NCBI RefSeq assembly: GCF_001942465.1
Contig: NZ_MKJY01000255.1
Span: 1-58,151, forward strand
DNA from: Actinomadura sp. CNU-125
GTDB lineage: Bacteria; Actinomycetota; Actinomycetes; Streptosporangiales; Streptosporangiaceae
Direction of reading: 5' to 3'
Length of the DNA stretch: 58,151 nt
This document shows positions 27,413 through 36,215 of this stretch, piece by piece; the stretch's first letter is position 1; every line of letters starts with the position of its first letter. The notes beneath the pieces are model-generated. The model did not search any database. It had not been told where the DNA came from and worked only from the letters and a program-made list of their open reading frames with translations. The translations under genes and the position numbers were made by a program.

Positions 27413-27426
27413 TGGGAGCGCTCCCA
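27413..27426. promoter_or_regulatory. CebR operator of the ceb operon
   Basis: TGGGAGCGCTCCCA, perfect and extended by flanking G/C to 16 bp (27412-27427). It is identical to the known CebR site and lies directly upstream of cebE. Confidence 0.88.
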
Positions 27427-27551
27427 CGAAGCAAAGACGGTGATGGCCGTCACTGTCAATCGCCGAGACTGAACCGTTATCGGCCGAATCCGAACCGATC
27501 AGCGTGCCGCACGCCGGGCCCGGCGCCGCCGACGCCGGCCCGACGGACCGC

Positions 27552-28655
27552 CTAACCTTCGGGAACGGGCTGGTGAACCGGCCCGCGAACGTTCCCGGAG
27601 GCGGGCGCGGGGACGTCCCCGCGCCGCGCCCCCGCCGGCGCGGGCGCCGTCGAGCGGCGCACGACCAGTTCCGGCCGGTACAGCAGCTCGGTGCGCGGCG
27701 CGCGCTCGCCGCGGATCTCGTCCAGCACCGTGCTGACCGCCGCCATCGACATCTCCCGCACCGACTGCCGGATCGTGGTCAGCGGCGGGTCGAGGTAGGC
27801 CGTCAGCAGCGAGTCGTCCATGCCGGTGACCGACACGTCCTCGGGGACGCGCAGCCCGCGCGCCCGCGCCGCCCGGATCGCGCCGAGCGCCATGATGTCG
27901 TTGCCGCCGCAGATCGCCGTGCAACCCTCGTCCAGCAGCCGGGCCGCCGCGGCCTGCCCGCCCTCCACCGTGTACATGGTGTTGACGACCAGCGCGTCGA
28001 CCTTGGCCGCGGACAGGCCGGTGTGCGCCGCCATCCCGCGCCGGAACCCCTCGGTCTTGCGGCGGGTCGGGACGTAGACGTCCTGCCCGATCGCCAGCCC
28101 GATCCGGCGGTGGCCCATCGCGGCCAGATGCCCGACCGCGGCCTCCATCGAGGCGACGTCGTCGTTGGAGATGAACGGCGCGTCGATGTCGGCCCGGTAC
28201 CCGTTCACCAGCACGATCGGCAGCGCCTTCTCCAGCAGCCGCGCGTACCGCGCCCGGTCGGAGTTGGCGTTGGCGTGCAGGCCGTTGACGAAGATGATCC
28301 CGGCGACGCCGCGCTCCAGCAGCATCTCGATGTAGTCGTCCTCGGCGACGCCGCCCGGCGCCTGCGAGCACAGCACCGCCATGTACCCGTGCCGGGCCAG
28401 CGCGCTCTCGATGACCTCCGCGAACGCCGGGAAGATCGGGTTGGTCAGCTCCGGGATGATCAGCCCGATCAGCCCGGCCCGGTGCTGGCGCAGCCGGGCC
28501 GGGCGCTCGTAGCCGAGCACGTCCAGGGCGGTCAGCACCGCCTGGCGCGTGGTGGGGGACACGCCCGGCTTGCCGTTCAGCACCCGGCTCACCGTCGCCT
28601 CGCTCACTCCGGCGTGGGCCGCGATGTCCGCCAGGCGCGTCGTCATGGGTTTCAT
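27552..28655 (-). CDS. malR: Maltose operon repressor MalR (LacI family)
   Basis: A 367-residue LacI protein. The HTH TRLADIAAHAGVSEATVSR followed by VLNGKPGVS, and the stretch LDVLGYERPARLRQHRAGLIGLI, match MalR of Streptomyces. The sugar domain includes IEMLLERGVAGIIFVNGLHAN. ATG 28655 shares one base with the aglA stop (TAATG) and is preceded by GAGGAG, so I prefer it to ATG 28646. It ends the malEFG-aglA operon. In the short gap after it, GCCGGGCCCGGC (27513-27524) may form part of a terminator. Confidence 0.88.
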   Translation of the reverse strand: MKPMTTRLADIAAHAGVSEATVSRVLNGKPGVSPTTRQAVLTALDVLGYERPARLRQHRAGLIGLIIPELTNPIFPAFAEVIESALARHGYMAVLCSQAPGGVAEDDYIEMLLERGVAGIIFVNGLHANANSDRARYARLLEKALPIVLVNGYRADIDAPFISNDDVASMEAAVGHLAAMGHRRIGLAIGQDVYVPTRRKTEGFRRGMAAHTGLSAAKVDALVVNTMYTVEGGQAAAARLLDEGCTAICGGNDIMALGAIRAARARGLRVPEDVSVTGMDDSLLTAYLDPPLTTIRQSVREMSMAAVSTVLDEIRGERAPRTELLYRPELVVRRSTAPAPAGARRGDVPAPASGNVRGPVHQPVPEG

Positions 28656-30289
28656 TATCGCTCCTCGATCTCCCACCATAGAGCCGTGTTCGGGGGGAGA
28701 TCCGCGCCTTCGTCGCCGATCTGGACGGGCCCGCTCGCCAGCAGCGGCGTGCCGCGGGCGGGGACGCGCAGCGTCCGTCCGGACATGTTGACCGCGCAGC
28801 CGACGGCCCCGCCGCCCGGGGCGTCCCGGACGAACGCCAGCGTGTCGTCCGGGCCGTCCAGCCAGCGGAGGCGGCCGTCGCCGAGCGCCGGGTGCTCGCG
28901 CCGGACGCGCAGCGCGTCCCGGTAGAGCGCGAGCATCGAGTCCGGGTCGGCCTCCTGCGCGGCGACCGTGAGGGACCGCCAGGCCGGCGGGATCGGCAGC
29001 CACGTGGCCGCGCCGGTCCCGAAGCCGAACGGCGGCTCGTCCCCGGCCCAGGGCAGCGGCACGCGGCAGCCGTCGCGGCCCTGGCCCTCGCCGCGCAGCC
29101 GCTGCGGGTCCTGGAGGAACTCCTCCGGCAGGTCGAGCACCTCGGGAAGCCCCAGCTCCTCGCCCTGGTACACGTACGCCGAGCCGGGCAGCGCGAGCGT
29201 CAGCAGCGCGGCGGCGCGGGCCCGCGCCAGTCCCGTCTCGCCGCCGCCGTACCGGGTGACGTGCCGTTTCACGTCGTGGTTCGACAGCACCCACGTCGCG
29301 GGGGCGCCGACGGCCGCGGCGGTGCGCAGCGACTCGTCGACGACCGCGCGCATCTCGGCGGCGTCCCACGGGGCCGACAGGTAGTGGAAGTTGAACGCCT
29401 GGTGGAGCTCGTCCGGACGGGTGTAGGCGGCGAGGCGCTCGGGGGTCGGGGCCCACGCCTCGGCGACCGCGACGCGCTCGCCGTCGTAGGTGTCGAGGAG
29501 GCGGCGCCACGCGCGGTGGATGTCGTGCACCGGGTCCTGGTCGAAGTACGGCAGGACGGCCGTGCCGAGCATCTCGACCTGGTTCGGGTGGCCGACGTCG
29601 GGCAGTCCGGGGGCCTTCGCCATACCGTGCGCGACGTCGATCCGGAACCCGTCGACGCCGAGGTCGAGCCAGAACTTCAGGATGCCCTCGAATTCCGCGT
29701 GGACTTCGGGGTTCTCCCAGTCGAGGTCGGGCTGCTCGGCCGCGAACAGGTGCAGGTACCACTGCCCGTCGGGCACCCGCGTCCACGCGGGGCCGCCGAA
29801 CACCGACTCCCAGTCGTTGGGCGGTTCGGCGCCGTCCGGGCCGCGGCCGTCCCGGAAGACGTACCGGGCGCGTTCCGGCGAGCCGGGCTCGGCGGCGAGC
29901 GCCGCCCGGAACCAGGCGTGCCGGTCGGAGGTGTGGTTCGGCACGACGTCCACGATGACGCGCAGGCCGTGGCCGTGCGCGTCGGCGACCAGCGCGCGCG
30001 CGTCGTCGAGCGTCCCGAACAGCGGGTCGACGTCGCGGTAGTCGGCGACGTCGTAGCCGAAGTCGGCCATGGGGGAGACGTAGAACGGGGTCAGCCACAG
30101 CGCGTCCACGCCGAGCGCCGCCAGGTACGGTAGCCGCGACCGGACGCCCGGCAGGTCGCCGACGCCGTCGCCGTCGGAGTCGGCGAAGCTGCGCACGTAC
30201 ACCTGGTAGATGACGGCGTCCCGCCACCAGCGGGCACTGCTCTCGGCGCCGTCCCGGGGCGCGGGGACGGCGAGGGTGTCGTGCGTCAT
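28655..30289 (-). CDS. aglA: GH13 alpha-glucosidase of the mal operon
   Basis: A 544-residue cytoplasmic GH13 enzyme. Nucleophile Asp218 is in GFRIDVAHG, acid/base Glu277 in VAEAW and Asp339 in SNHD; FADSDGDGVGDLPG is the usual N-terminal block, and VIVDVVPNHTSD carries conserved region I. It should hydrolyse maltose and short maltodextrins after import. It lies between malG and malR in the same direction, after a 93-bp gap that holds 15-bp repeats. The symbol follows Streptomyces use; oligo-1,6-glucosidase activity is possible. Confidence 0.88.
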   Translation of the reverse strand: MTHDTLAVPAPRDGAESSARWWRDAVIYQVYVRSFADSDGDGVGDLPGVRSRLPYLAALGVDALWLTPFYVSPMADFGYDVADYRDVDPLFGTLDDARALVADAHGHGLRVIVDVVPNHTSDRHAWFRAALAAEPGSPERARYVFRDGRGPDGAEPPNDWESVFGGPAWTRVPDGQWYLHLFAAEQPDLDWENPEVHAEFEGILKFWLDLGVDGFRIDVAHGMAKAPGLPDVGHPNQVEMLGTAVLPYFDQDPVHDIHRAWRRLLDTYDGERVAVAEAWAPTPERLAAYTRPDELHQAFNFHYLSAPWDAAEMRAVVDESLRTAAAVGAPATWVLSNHDVKRHVTRYGGGETGLARARAAALLTLALPGSAYVYQGEELGLPEVLDLPEEFLQDPQRLRGEGQGRDGCRVPLPWAGDEPPFGFGTGAATWLPIPPAWRSLTVAAQEADPDSMLALYRDALRVRREHPALGDGRLRWLDGPDDTLAFVRDAPGGGAVGCAVNMSGRTLRVPARGTPLLASGPVQIGDEGADLPPNTALWWEIEER

Positions 30290-30327
30290 GAACGTCCTTC
30301 GTGTCGGGAGCGGTTTCGGGCTTTCAC

Positions 30328-30380
30328 TCGACCGGTCCTCATTCGACCGGTCCTCATTCGACCGGTCCTCATTCGACCGG
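30328..30380. repeat. 15-bp tandem repeat between malG and aglA
   Basis: Three exact copies of TCGACCGGTCCTCAT (30328, 30343, 30358) plus the first 10 bases of a fourth (30373). Each unit carries the palindrome ACCGGT. The array starts 38 bp upstream of the aglA ATG and ends just after the malG stop. Expression tuning or a slippage product are both possible. Confidence 0.85.
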
Positions 30381-30382
30381 TC

Positions 30383-31213
30383 TCACTTGACGCCGCCGGC
30401 GGTGAGCCCGGCGACGATCCGGCGCTGGAAGATCAGCACGACGACGATCAGCGGGACGGTCACGATGACGCCCGCCGCCATCTGGGTGCCGAACGGCTGG
30501 TCGAAGCCGGACACGCCGGTGAACTTCGAGATCGCCACCGTGGCGGTCTGCATGTCCTTCTCGTTCACCATCGACAGCGCGATGAGGAACTCGTTCCACG
30601 CGGCGATGAACGTCAGGATCGCCGTGGTGAACACCCCGGGCGCCGCCAGCGGGACGATGATCTTGCGGAACGCCTGGCCGCGCGTGCAGCCGTCCACCAT
30701 GGCCGCCTGCTCCAGTTCGAACGGCAGTTGCCGGAAGAACGCGTTCAGCAGCCAGATCGACAGCGGCAGCGCGAAACCGAGGCTCGGCACGATCATCGCC
30801 TGGTAGGTGTTGATCCAACCGATGTCGGTGAAGAGTTTCAGCAACGGAACGAGCTGGGAGATTCCGGGGAACATCGTCGTGGCGATGATGAGCCCGAGCA
30901 GCGCGTTCTTGAACCGGAACTGCAGCCTGGCCAGCGCGTACGCGGTGAAGATGCCGATGATCAGCGTGAGCACGGTGGTGATCCCGGCGACGATGACGCT
31001 GTTGAGCAGCGCCCGGCCGAAGCCGTTGTCGCCTTGGAACACCGCGGTGAAGTTCTCCAGCGACCAGCGGATCGGGACGATCGAGTTGTCGAACTGGTCC
31101 TGCGGGCGCCGGAACGCCGAGATCGTCATCCAGTAGAACGGCGCGAGGCAGTAGACCGCCACGGCCGCGATCCCGACGTACGACAGGATCCGCCGGGCCC
31201 GGGAGCCGGTCAT
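30383..31213 (-). CDS. malG: Maltodextrin ABC importer permease MalG
   Basis: A 276-residue permease with six helices, EAA loop LEQAAMVDGCTRGQAFRKIIVPLAAP and FIAAWNEFLIAL. ATG 31213 overlaps the malF stop (ATGA). It pairs with MalF at 31210-32285; the ATPase is encoded elsewhere. Confidence 0.9.
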   Translation of the reverse strand: MTGSRARRILSYVGIAAVAVYCLAPFYWMTISAFRRPQDQFDNSIVPIRWSLENFTAVFQGDNGFGRALLNSVIVAGITTVLTLIIGIFTAYALARLQFRFKNALLGLIIATTMFPGISQLVPLLKLFTDIGWINTYQAMIVPSLGFALPLSIWLLNAFFRQLPFELEQAAMVDGCTRGQAFRKIIVPLAAPGVFTTAILTFIAAWNEFLIALSMVNEKDMQTATVAISKFTGVSGFDQPFGTQMAAGVIVTVPLIVVVLIFQRRIVAGLTAGGVK

Positions 31214-32285
31214 GAGGCCACCGCCTTTTTCTGGTCCGCCTTTTTCTGGTCCGCCTTCTTCTTCCGCCGCCGGTCGGTGTGCCTCGCGCGTTTCGTCTGC
31301 TCGCGGGCCTCGCCGATGATGTCGGCGCCGAGCAGCTTCACGAACAGGTACGCGATCAGCGCGATGTAGACGAACAGGATCGTCGCGTACGCCGCCGCCG
31401 ACCCGTACCGCAGGTTGGACGCCTCGAACCAGGCGATCATCGTGAGCGTCTCCACCGAGTCCTGGTTGACGCCGATGAGGACGGCCGGGAGGTCGAACAT
31501 GCGCAGCACGTCCAGCATCCGGAACAGCACCGCGACCAGCAGCGCCGGTTTCACCAGCGGAAGCGTGATGCTGCGGAACTGCTGGAACGCGGTCGCGCCG
31601 TCCACGCGGGCCGCCTCGTAGACGTCCCGGGGGATCATCTGCAGCCCCGCCAGCACCAGCAGCCCGATGAACGGCGACGTCTTCCACACCTCGGCGGTGA
31701 TCACCGCGAGCTTCGCCGGGAAACCGTCGGCCGTCCACAGGATCTGCTGCCGCAGGATCGCGTTCGCGGCGCCGTCCGCCTGGAAGATCCACCGCCACAG
31801 CAGGCCGGAGATCGCGGTCGGGATCGCCCACGCACCAGGATGCTGGCCCGGACGAACGCGCGCCCGCGGAACGCCTGGTGCATGATCAGCGCCATCCCGA
31901 CGCCGATCACCGTCTCCAGGATCACCGTCGTGAAGGTGAAGAACGACGTGTTGCCGAACGCGTTCCAGAACGCGTCGGCGCTGTCGCCGCTGAAGATCGC
32001 GGTGTAGTTGTCGAGGCCGACGAACCGGGTCCCCTCGACGACGAACCCGTTCTCGTCCAGGCCCTCGCCGCGCGCGAACAGCGACTCGCGGAACCCGGCC
32101 AGCACCGGGTAGCCGATGACCAGGGCCAGTACCAGCAGGGTCGGGGAGAGCAGCAGCGCGGCGAGCCGCCGCTGGCTGCGCGCGTCCCCGCCCTTGCGGG
32201 ACTTGCGTCCCCGCCCGCGCGGCGGTGCCGCCGCGGCGTGCGCCGCGGCGGACCGCTCGTCGTGCGTCGTCGTCATGGGTGTCAC
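31210..32285 (-). CDS. malF: Maltodextrin ABC importer permease MalF, frame broken
   Basis: Two frames make one permease. The first part ends VRASILV near 31838; adding one C there restores PWAIPTAISGLLWRWIF, a well-known MalF stretch, and the rest follows with ITAEVWKTSPFIGLLVLAGL and the EAA loop VYEAARVDGATAFQQFRSITLPLVKP. GTG 32285 overlaps the malE stop (GTGA); ATG 32276 is the alternative. The C-terminus is a Lys-rich tail of DQKKA units encoded by 15-bp repeats. Confidence 0.87.
31221..31260. repeat. 15-bp tandem repeat in the 3' end of malF
   Basis: Two exact copies of CCGCCTTTTTCTGGT (31221-31235, 31236-31250) and a partial third copy. On the coding strand each adds one DQKKA unit to the cytoplasmic tail of MalF. 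Confidence 0.8.
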
Positions 32286-33586
32286 TTCTGGGCGGTCAGG
32301 GTTTCGAGCTTGCCCTGCAGGTCGGCGAGGGCCTTGTCGGCGGGCGCGTCGCCGGTGACGGCCGAGTAGCCGGCCTCCTGGATCGCGGCGGTCACGTCGC
32401 CGTACTTCACCGCGACGGGACGCGGCGTGGCGTTCTCGATCGCCGCCTTCAGCACCGGCAGGTACGGGAACTTCTTCACCAGCTCGGGGTCGTCGTAGAG
32501 CGCGGCGACGGTCGGGGCCTGCGAGGTGGCCAGCAGGTTGTCGCGCTGCGCCTGCTCACCGGTCAGGTAGCGGACGAAGTCGAGCCCGGTCGCCTTGTTC
32601 TTCGCGAACGCCGAGATGGCGAGGTTGTGCCCGCCGAGGTTGGAGACGCCGGGGCCGTCCGGGCCGGGCAGCGGCGCGACGGCGAACTTCCCGGCGACCT
32701 TCGACGACCCGTCGTCCTCGTTCGCCAGCGAGTACTGGTACGGCCACTGCCGCTGGAACACGAGCTTGCCGTCCTGGAAGTAGCGGCGCCCGCCCTCGGT
32801 GTCGAGCGTGATCGCCGACTTCGGCATCATGCCGTCCTCGTAGGCGTTGACGAGGAACTCCAGGCCCTGCTTCGCCTGCGGCGTGTTCACGGTCGGCTTG
32901 CCGTCCGGGCCGATGATCGAGCCGCCCGCGCTTCCGATGGCCTCGACCATCGAGATCGTCATGCTCTCGCTCTTGTTGACCTCGGTGAAGAAGCAGTCGA
33001 TGTCCTTCGCCTCGTCCAGGTCCTTGACCTTCTCGCAGGCGTCCCACATCTGCTGGTAGGTCTTCGGCGGCTCGGAGATCCCCGCCTTCTCCAGCAGGTC
33101 CTTGCGGTAGTAGAGCATCCCGGCGTCGGACGTGGACGGCACCGCGTACAGCCGGTCGCGGTACCGGCCCGTCTTGATCGTCGCGGGCAGCATCTTCGAC
33201 AGGTCGATCTTTTCCTCGGGCAGCTCGGTCAGCCACCGGTTGGCCGCGAACTCCGCCGTCCAGACGACGTCGAGGTTGAGCACCGTGTACGCGTCCGACT
33301 TGGTCGTCGCGTTCTGGATCATCTGCTGCCGCTGCTCGTTCGGCTCGTCGGGCAGCTCGATGATCCGCACCTTCTCGTCCGGGTGCTCGGAGTTCCAGCC
33401 GTCCACCTGCTTCTGCAGGTTGCCGGACCGGTCCTTGCCCGTGACGAACGTGATCGGGCCGCGGCCCTGCAGGTCGTCCGCCGACGTGCCGGACGATCCG
33501 TCGCCGTCGTCGCCGCCGCAGCCGGCCAGCGAGAGGGCGAGGACGGCGCCGACGACCGCGCCGCCGATCCGGGGGATGCGCCGCAT
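32282..33586 (-). CDS. malE: Maltodextrin-binding lipoprotein MalE
   Basis: A 434-residue family 1 binding protein. The signal peptide (MRRIPRIGGAVVGAVLALS) ends in the lipobox SLAGC with Cys23. Mature features include GPITFVTGKDRSGNLQKQV, PDEKVRIIELPD and VPSTSDAGMLYYRKDLLEKAG, typical of actinomycete MalE/trehalose-maltose-binding proteins. I chose ATG 33586, which has GGAGG five bases upstream; the ATG at 33598 contains that ribosome site. It heads the operon malE-malF-malG-aglA-malR. Several palindromes lie upstream. Confidence 0.88.
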   Translation of the reverse strand: MRRIPRIGGAVVGAVLALSLAGCGGDDGDGSSGTSADDLQGRGPITFVTGKDRSGNLQKQVDGWNSEHPDEKVRIIELPDEPNEQRQQMIQNATTKSDAYTVLNLDVVWTAEFAANRWLTELPEEKIDLSKMLPATIKTGRYRDRLYAVPSTSDAGMLYYRKDLLEKAGISEPPKTYQQMWDACEKVKDLDEAKDIDCFFTEVNKSESMTISMVEAIGSAGGSIIGPDGKPTVNTPQAKQGLEFLVNAYEDGMMPKSAITLDTEGGRRYFQDGKLVFQRQWPYQYSLANEDDGSSKVAGKFAVAPLPGPDGPGVSNLGGHNLAISAFAKNKATGLDFVRYLTGEQAQRDNLLATSQAPTVAALYDDPELVKKFPYLPVLKAAIENATPRPVAVKYGDVTAAIQEAGYSAVTGDAPADKALADLQGKLETLTAQK

Positions 33587-33670
33587 GGGGTCCTCCATTC
33601 GCGAGACGGGCCGTGCCGGCCGCCGTCCCGCCGTTCCGTGGATGGGGGTGGTGGTTGATCGGGGACATTA

Positions 33671-33758
33671 GCAACGGTTTGCAAGGAGGTAAATAGCTTG
33701 CAGAAAGTTTCAGCAAGCTCGTATCCGAGCTGTAACCAACTTGCAGGAGGTCCTGCAA
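33671..33758. promoter_or_regulatory. malE promoter region with clustered LacI-type (MalR) operators
   Basis: This stretch is AT-rich for the window and holds TTGCAAG/CTTGCAG elements: GTTTGCAAGG at 33677-33686; an imperfect 23-bp palindrome at 33696-33718 with arms GCTTGC/GCAAGC and inner GAAA/TTTC; and a near-perfect 18-bp palindrome TTGCAGGAGGTCCTGCAA at 33741-33758. CTTGCAG-type repeats are what I recall for Streptomyces MalR sites. They lie 85-172 bp before malE. Confidence 0.65.
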
Positions 33759-33810
33759 CGGCCGCGAAACCGGGTCGACGCGGGACGCCCGTTGCGTCAG
33801 GCTTCGTTCC

Positions 33811-34509
33811 GTGAGCGATCCGGTGAGCACCGACCTGCGGCTCGTCCGCGACCACACGATCCTGTCCGTCGTGACGGGTTCGCGCGCGTACGGCCTCGCG
33901 ACCGCCGACAGCGACGTCGACCGGCGCGGCGTCTTCGTCGCCCCGGCCCCGCTGTACTGGCGTTTCGACAAGCCGCCCACCCACCTGGACGGCCCGCTGC
34001 CCGAGCAGTTCTCGTGGGAGCTCGAACGGCTCTGCGAGCTGGCGCTCGCCGCGAACCCGACCGTCCTGGAGTGCCTGTGGTCGCCGCTCGTCGAGCGCGT
34101 CACCCCGATCGGCGAGGAGCTCCTGGCGATCCGCACGGCCTTTCTGTCCCGGCAGGCGCACCGCACGTTCCTCCGCTACGCCGACAGCCAGTTCCGCAAG
34201 ATGCAAGGCGACTTGCGCAAGGACGGCGAACCGAACTGGAAGCACGTGATGCACATGCTCCGCCTCCTGCACAGCGGCCTGCGCCTCGTCCGCACCGGCG
34301 AGCCGCTCGTCGACGTCGGCGACCTGCGCGACCGGTTCCTCGCCGTCAAGCGCGGCGAGCTGCCCCCGGACGAGGTGGACGCCTGGCGCACCGGCCTCAC
34401 CGCGCAGATGCAGGGGGCGCTCGACGCGAGCCCGCTGCCCGAGCTCCCCGACCGCGACCGCGTCGAGGACTTCCTGATCTCCGTCCGCCGAAGGAGCCTG
34501 GATTGGTGA
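33811..34509 (+). CDS. RlaP-like nucleotidyltransferase, first of a tandem pair
   Basis: A 232-residue DNA-polymerase-beta-type nucleotidyltransferase (RlaP/YcgL group). The active-site pattern GSRAYGLATADSDVDRRGV gives GS and two metal-binding Asp in SDVD; a third acidic residue is probably the Glu in LPEQFSWELERL. ANPTVLECLWSP and FRKMQGDLRK follow, and HVMHMLRLLHSGLRLVRTGE is a helical tail shared by the group. GTG 33811 begins the protein. It overlaps its paralogue by four bases. Relatives are linked with RNA ligases, but no ligase gene is adjacent, so the substrate is unknown. Confidence 0.78.
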   Translation: MSDPVSTDLRLVRDHTILSVVTGSRAYGLATADSDVDRRGVFVAPAPLYWRFDKPPTHLDGPLPEQFSWELERLCELALAANPTVLECLWSPLVERVTPIGEELLAIRTAFLSRQAHRTFLRYADSQFRKMQGDLRKDGEPNWKHVMHMLRLLHSGLRLVRTGEPLVDVGDLRDRFLAVKRGELPPDEVDAWRTGLTAQMQGALDASPLPELPDRDRVEDFLISVRRRSLDW

Positions 34510-35267
34510 AACTCCCCGATGGCCTGCTCGACCGCTTCACCGCCGAGCACCCCTACCCGCGGGCGTTCCTGACGGTCAGCGGGTCGCACATCTACGGCTT
34601 CGAGTCCCGCGACTCCGACATCGACCTGCGCGGCGTCCACCTGCTGCCCCTCGACCAGGTCATCGGCCTGTTCACCGGACGCCACCAGTGCACCGCCGTG
34701 TGGGAGCACGGCGGCGTCGAGGCCGACATCGTCACCTACGACCTCGGCAAGTTCTGCGACATGCTGCTGAAGCCGAACGGGCACGCCGTCGAGCAGCTCG
34801 GCTCGTCCATCGTCGTGGAGTCCTCGCCGCTGCACGCCGAGCTGCGCGACCTGATGCCGGGCCTGCTCACCTCCCGGCACGCCGGCCACTACCTCGGCTT
34901 CGCGCGCGGCCAGTGGCGCATGTTCGAGAACCGCGACGAGCTCAAGCCGCTGCTCTACGTGTTCCGCACCCTCCTGACGGGCGTGCACCTCATGCGGACG
35001 GGCGAGCTCGTGACCGACCTGACGGCGCTGCTCGACGACGCGCCGCCGTACGTCCCCGACCTCATCGCCGCCAAGCGCGAGGCCGAACACTCGGGCGTCC
35101 CGTCCGGTGCCCCGGACCGTCCGACCCTGCAGGCCGACGTTGCCGCGCTCACGGCCCTGCTCGAAGACGAACGCGACCGCAGCGCGCTCCCCGAGCGGCC
35201 GAGCGCGGGACGGGCGCTGCACGACCTCGTCGTCCGGACCCGGCTGGGCGACCTATACCACGACTGA
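34506..35267 (+). CDS. RlaP-like nucleotidyltransferase, second of a tandem pair
   Basis: A 253-residue paralogue. It has GSHIYGFESRDSDIDLRGVHLLP (GS and SDID) and a third Asp in GVEADIVTYDL, so the catalytic triad looks complete. LYVFRTLLTGVHLMRTGELVTDL matches the helical part of its neighbour. GTG 34506 overlaps the upstream stop (GTGA), with AAGGAG before it. The two may work as a heterodimer or on different ends (inference). Confidence 0.78.
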   Translation: MKLPDGLLDRFTAEHPYPRAFLTVSGSHIYGFESRDSDIDLRGVHLLPLDQVIGLFTGRHQCTAVWEHGGVEADIVTYDLGKFCDMLLKPNGHAVEQLGSSIVVESSPLHAELRDLMPGLLTSRHAGHYLGFARGQWRMFENRDELKPLLYVFRTLLTGVHLMRTGELVTDLTALLDDAPPYVPDLIAAKREAEHSGVPSGAPDRPTLQADVAALTALLEDERDRSALPERPSAGRALHDLVVRTRLGDLYHD

Positions 35268-35352
35268 ACCTTCCGGTGGGGTTGCGACACCGATGACCAG
35301 GGGATCTTTCTCCGCGGACGGCACGGGGGAGCCGTCCGCGAAGGGAGCCGTC

Positions 35353-36154
35353 ATGACCGTGGCCAGCCCGGCCGACCCGTCCTGGGCGGAACTGCGCGAG
35401 CCCGCCGACGCCGCCGCCCGCGCGGGCTCGCTGCTCGACGTCCTGCGCGCCGAACTGCCCGCGGACCGTCCGGTCACCGTCTGGAACGCCCGCTGCGGCG
35501 ACGGCGCCCTCGCCCGGTGGCTCGCCGGACGCCTGCGCGGCCCGCAGCACTGGATCCTGCAGGACTCCGATCCGGCCCGCCTCGCCCGCGCGCCGGGCGG
35601 ACCTACACCTCCGCCGACGGCACCGCCGCCACCGTCGAGACCCGCGCGGGCGACCTCGCCGACCTGCGCGCCGCCGATGTCCTCGGCGCGTCCGTCCTCG
35701 CGGCCTGCCACGTGCTGCACCGCCTCGACGCCGCCGAGATCGACGCGCTCGCCGCGACGGCGTGCCGTCCGGTGCTGCTCACCCTCGCCCCGATCGGACG
35801 GGTCCGGCTGGATCCGGCGGACCCGCTCGACATCGAGTTCGCCGCCGCGGCCGACGCCCACCGCCGCCGCGACGGGCCGGCTCGGCACCGACGCTCGCGT
35901 TCGCCGCCGCGGACGCGTTCGCCCGGCGCGGCGCGACCGTCCGCACCCGGCCCAGCCCGTGGCGGCTCGGCCCGGCCCGTTCCGTCCTGACGGCGGAGCG
36001 GCTGCGCGGCCAGGTCGCCGCCGCGGTCGAGCACCGTCCGGCCCTCGCCGCCGACGCGCCCGCCTACCTGCGCCGCCGCCTCGCCGACTGCGCCACCGGC
36101 GACCTCGCCCTGGAGGTCCGGCACCTGGACCTCCTGGCGATCCCCGCCCGCTGA
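35353..36154 (+). CDS. SAM-dependent methyltransferase-like protein, frame broken several times
   Basis: A Rossmann-type methyltransferase of about 265 residues. It opens SWAELREPADAAARAGSLLDVL, then TVWNARCGDGALARWLAGRL in the position of motif I, where relatives have DLGCGTG, so SAM binding may be weakened. Frame breaks occur near 35598 and 35880; the later pieces (VETRAGDLADLRAADVLGAS, then FARRGATVRTRPSPWRLGP and VAAAVEHRPALAADAPAYL) are in family order. ATG 35353 has AGGGAG upstream; an in-frame ATG at 35293 exists. In related actinomycetes this family sits beside a 6-pyruvoyltetrahydropterin synthase-like gene, which is not seen here. Confidence 0.7.
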
Positions 36155-36160
36155 CCTCTT

Positions 36161-36182
36161 GTAACCAAGCGCTTACTAGGGT
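36161..36182. promoter_or_regulatory. Candidate operator/promoter of the esterase gene
   Basis: The 61-bp gap before the esterase holds the palindrome AAGCGCTT (36167-36174) flanked by GTAACC and TACTAGGG, one of the few AT-rich spots nearby. It is not similar to the TetR sites at 37817-37867. Which regulator uses it is unknown. Confidence 0.35.
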
Positions 36183-36215
36183 AATCTCCCGCCGGGCACC
36201 CGACGGGAGGCAGGG

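Noticed and set aside
30328..30380. Short regularly repeated units as a possible CRISPR array
   Set aside because: Units are directly joined with no spacers and are only 15 bp long; no cas genes are present.
33586..33598. Longer start of malE at ATG 33598
   Set aside because: The bases between the two ATGs are the GGAGG ribosome site for ATG 33586, and the signal peptide begins there.
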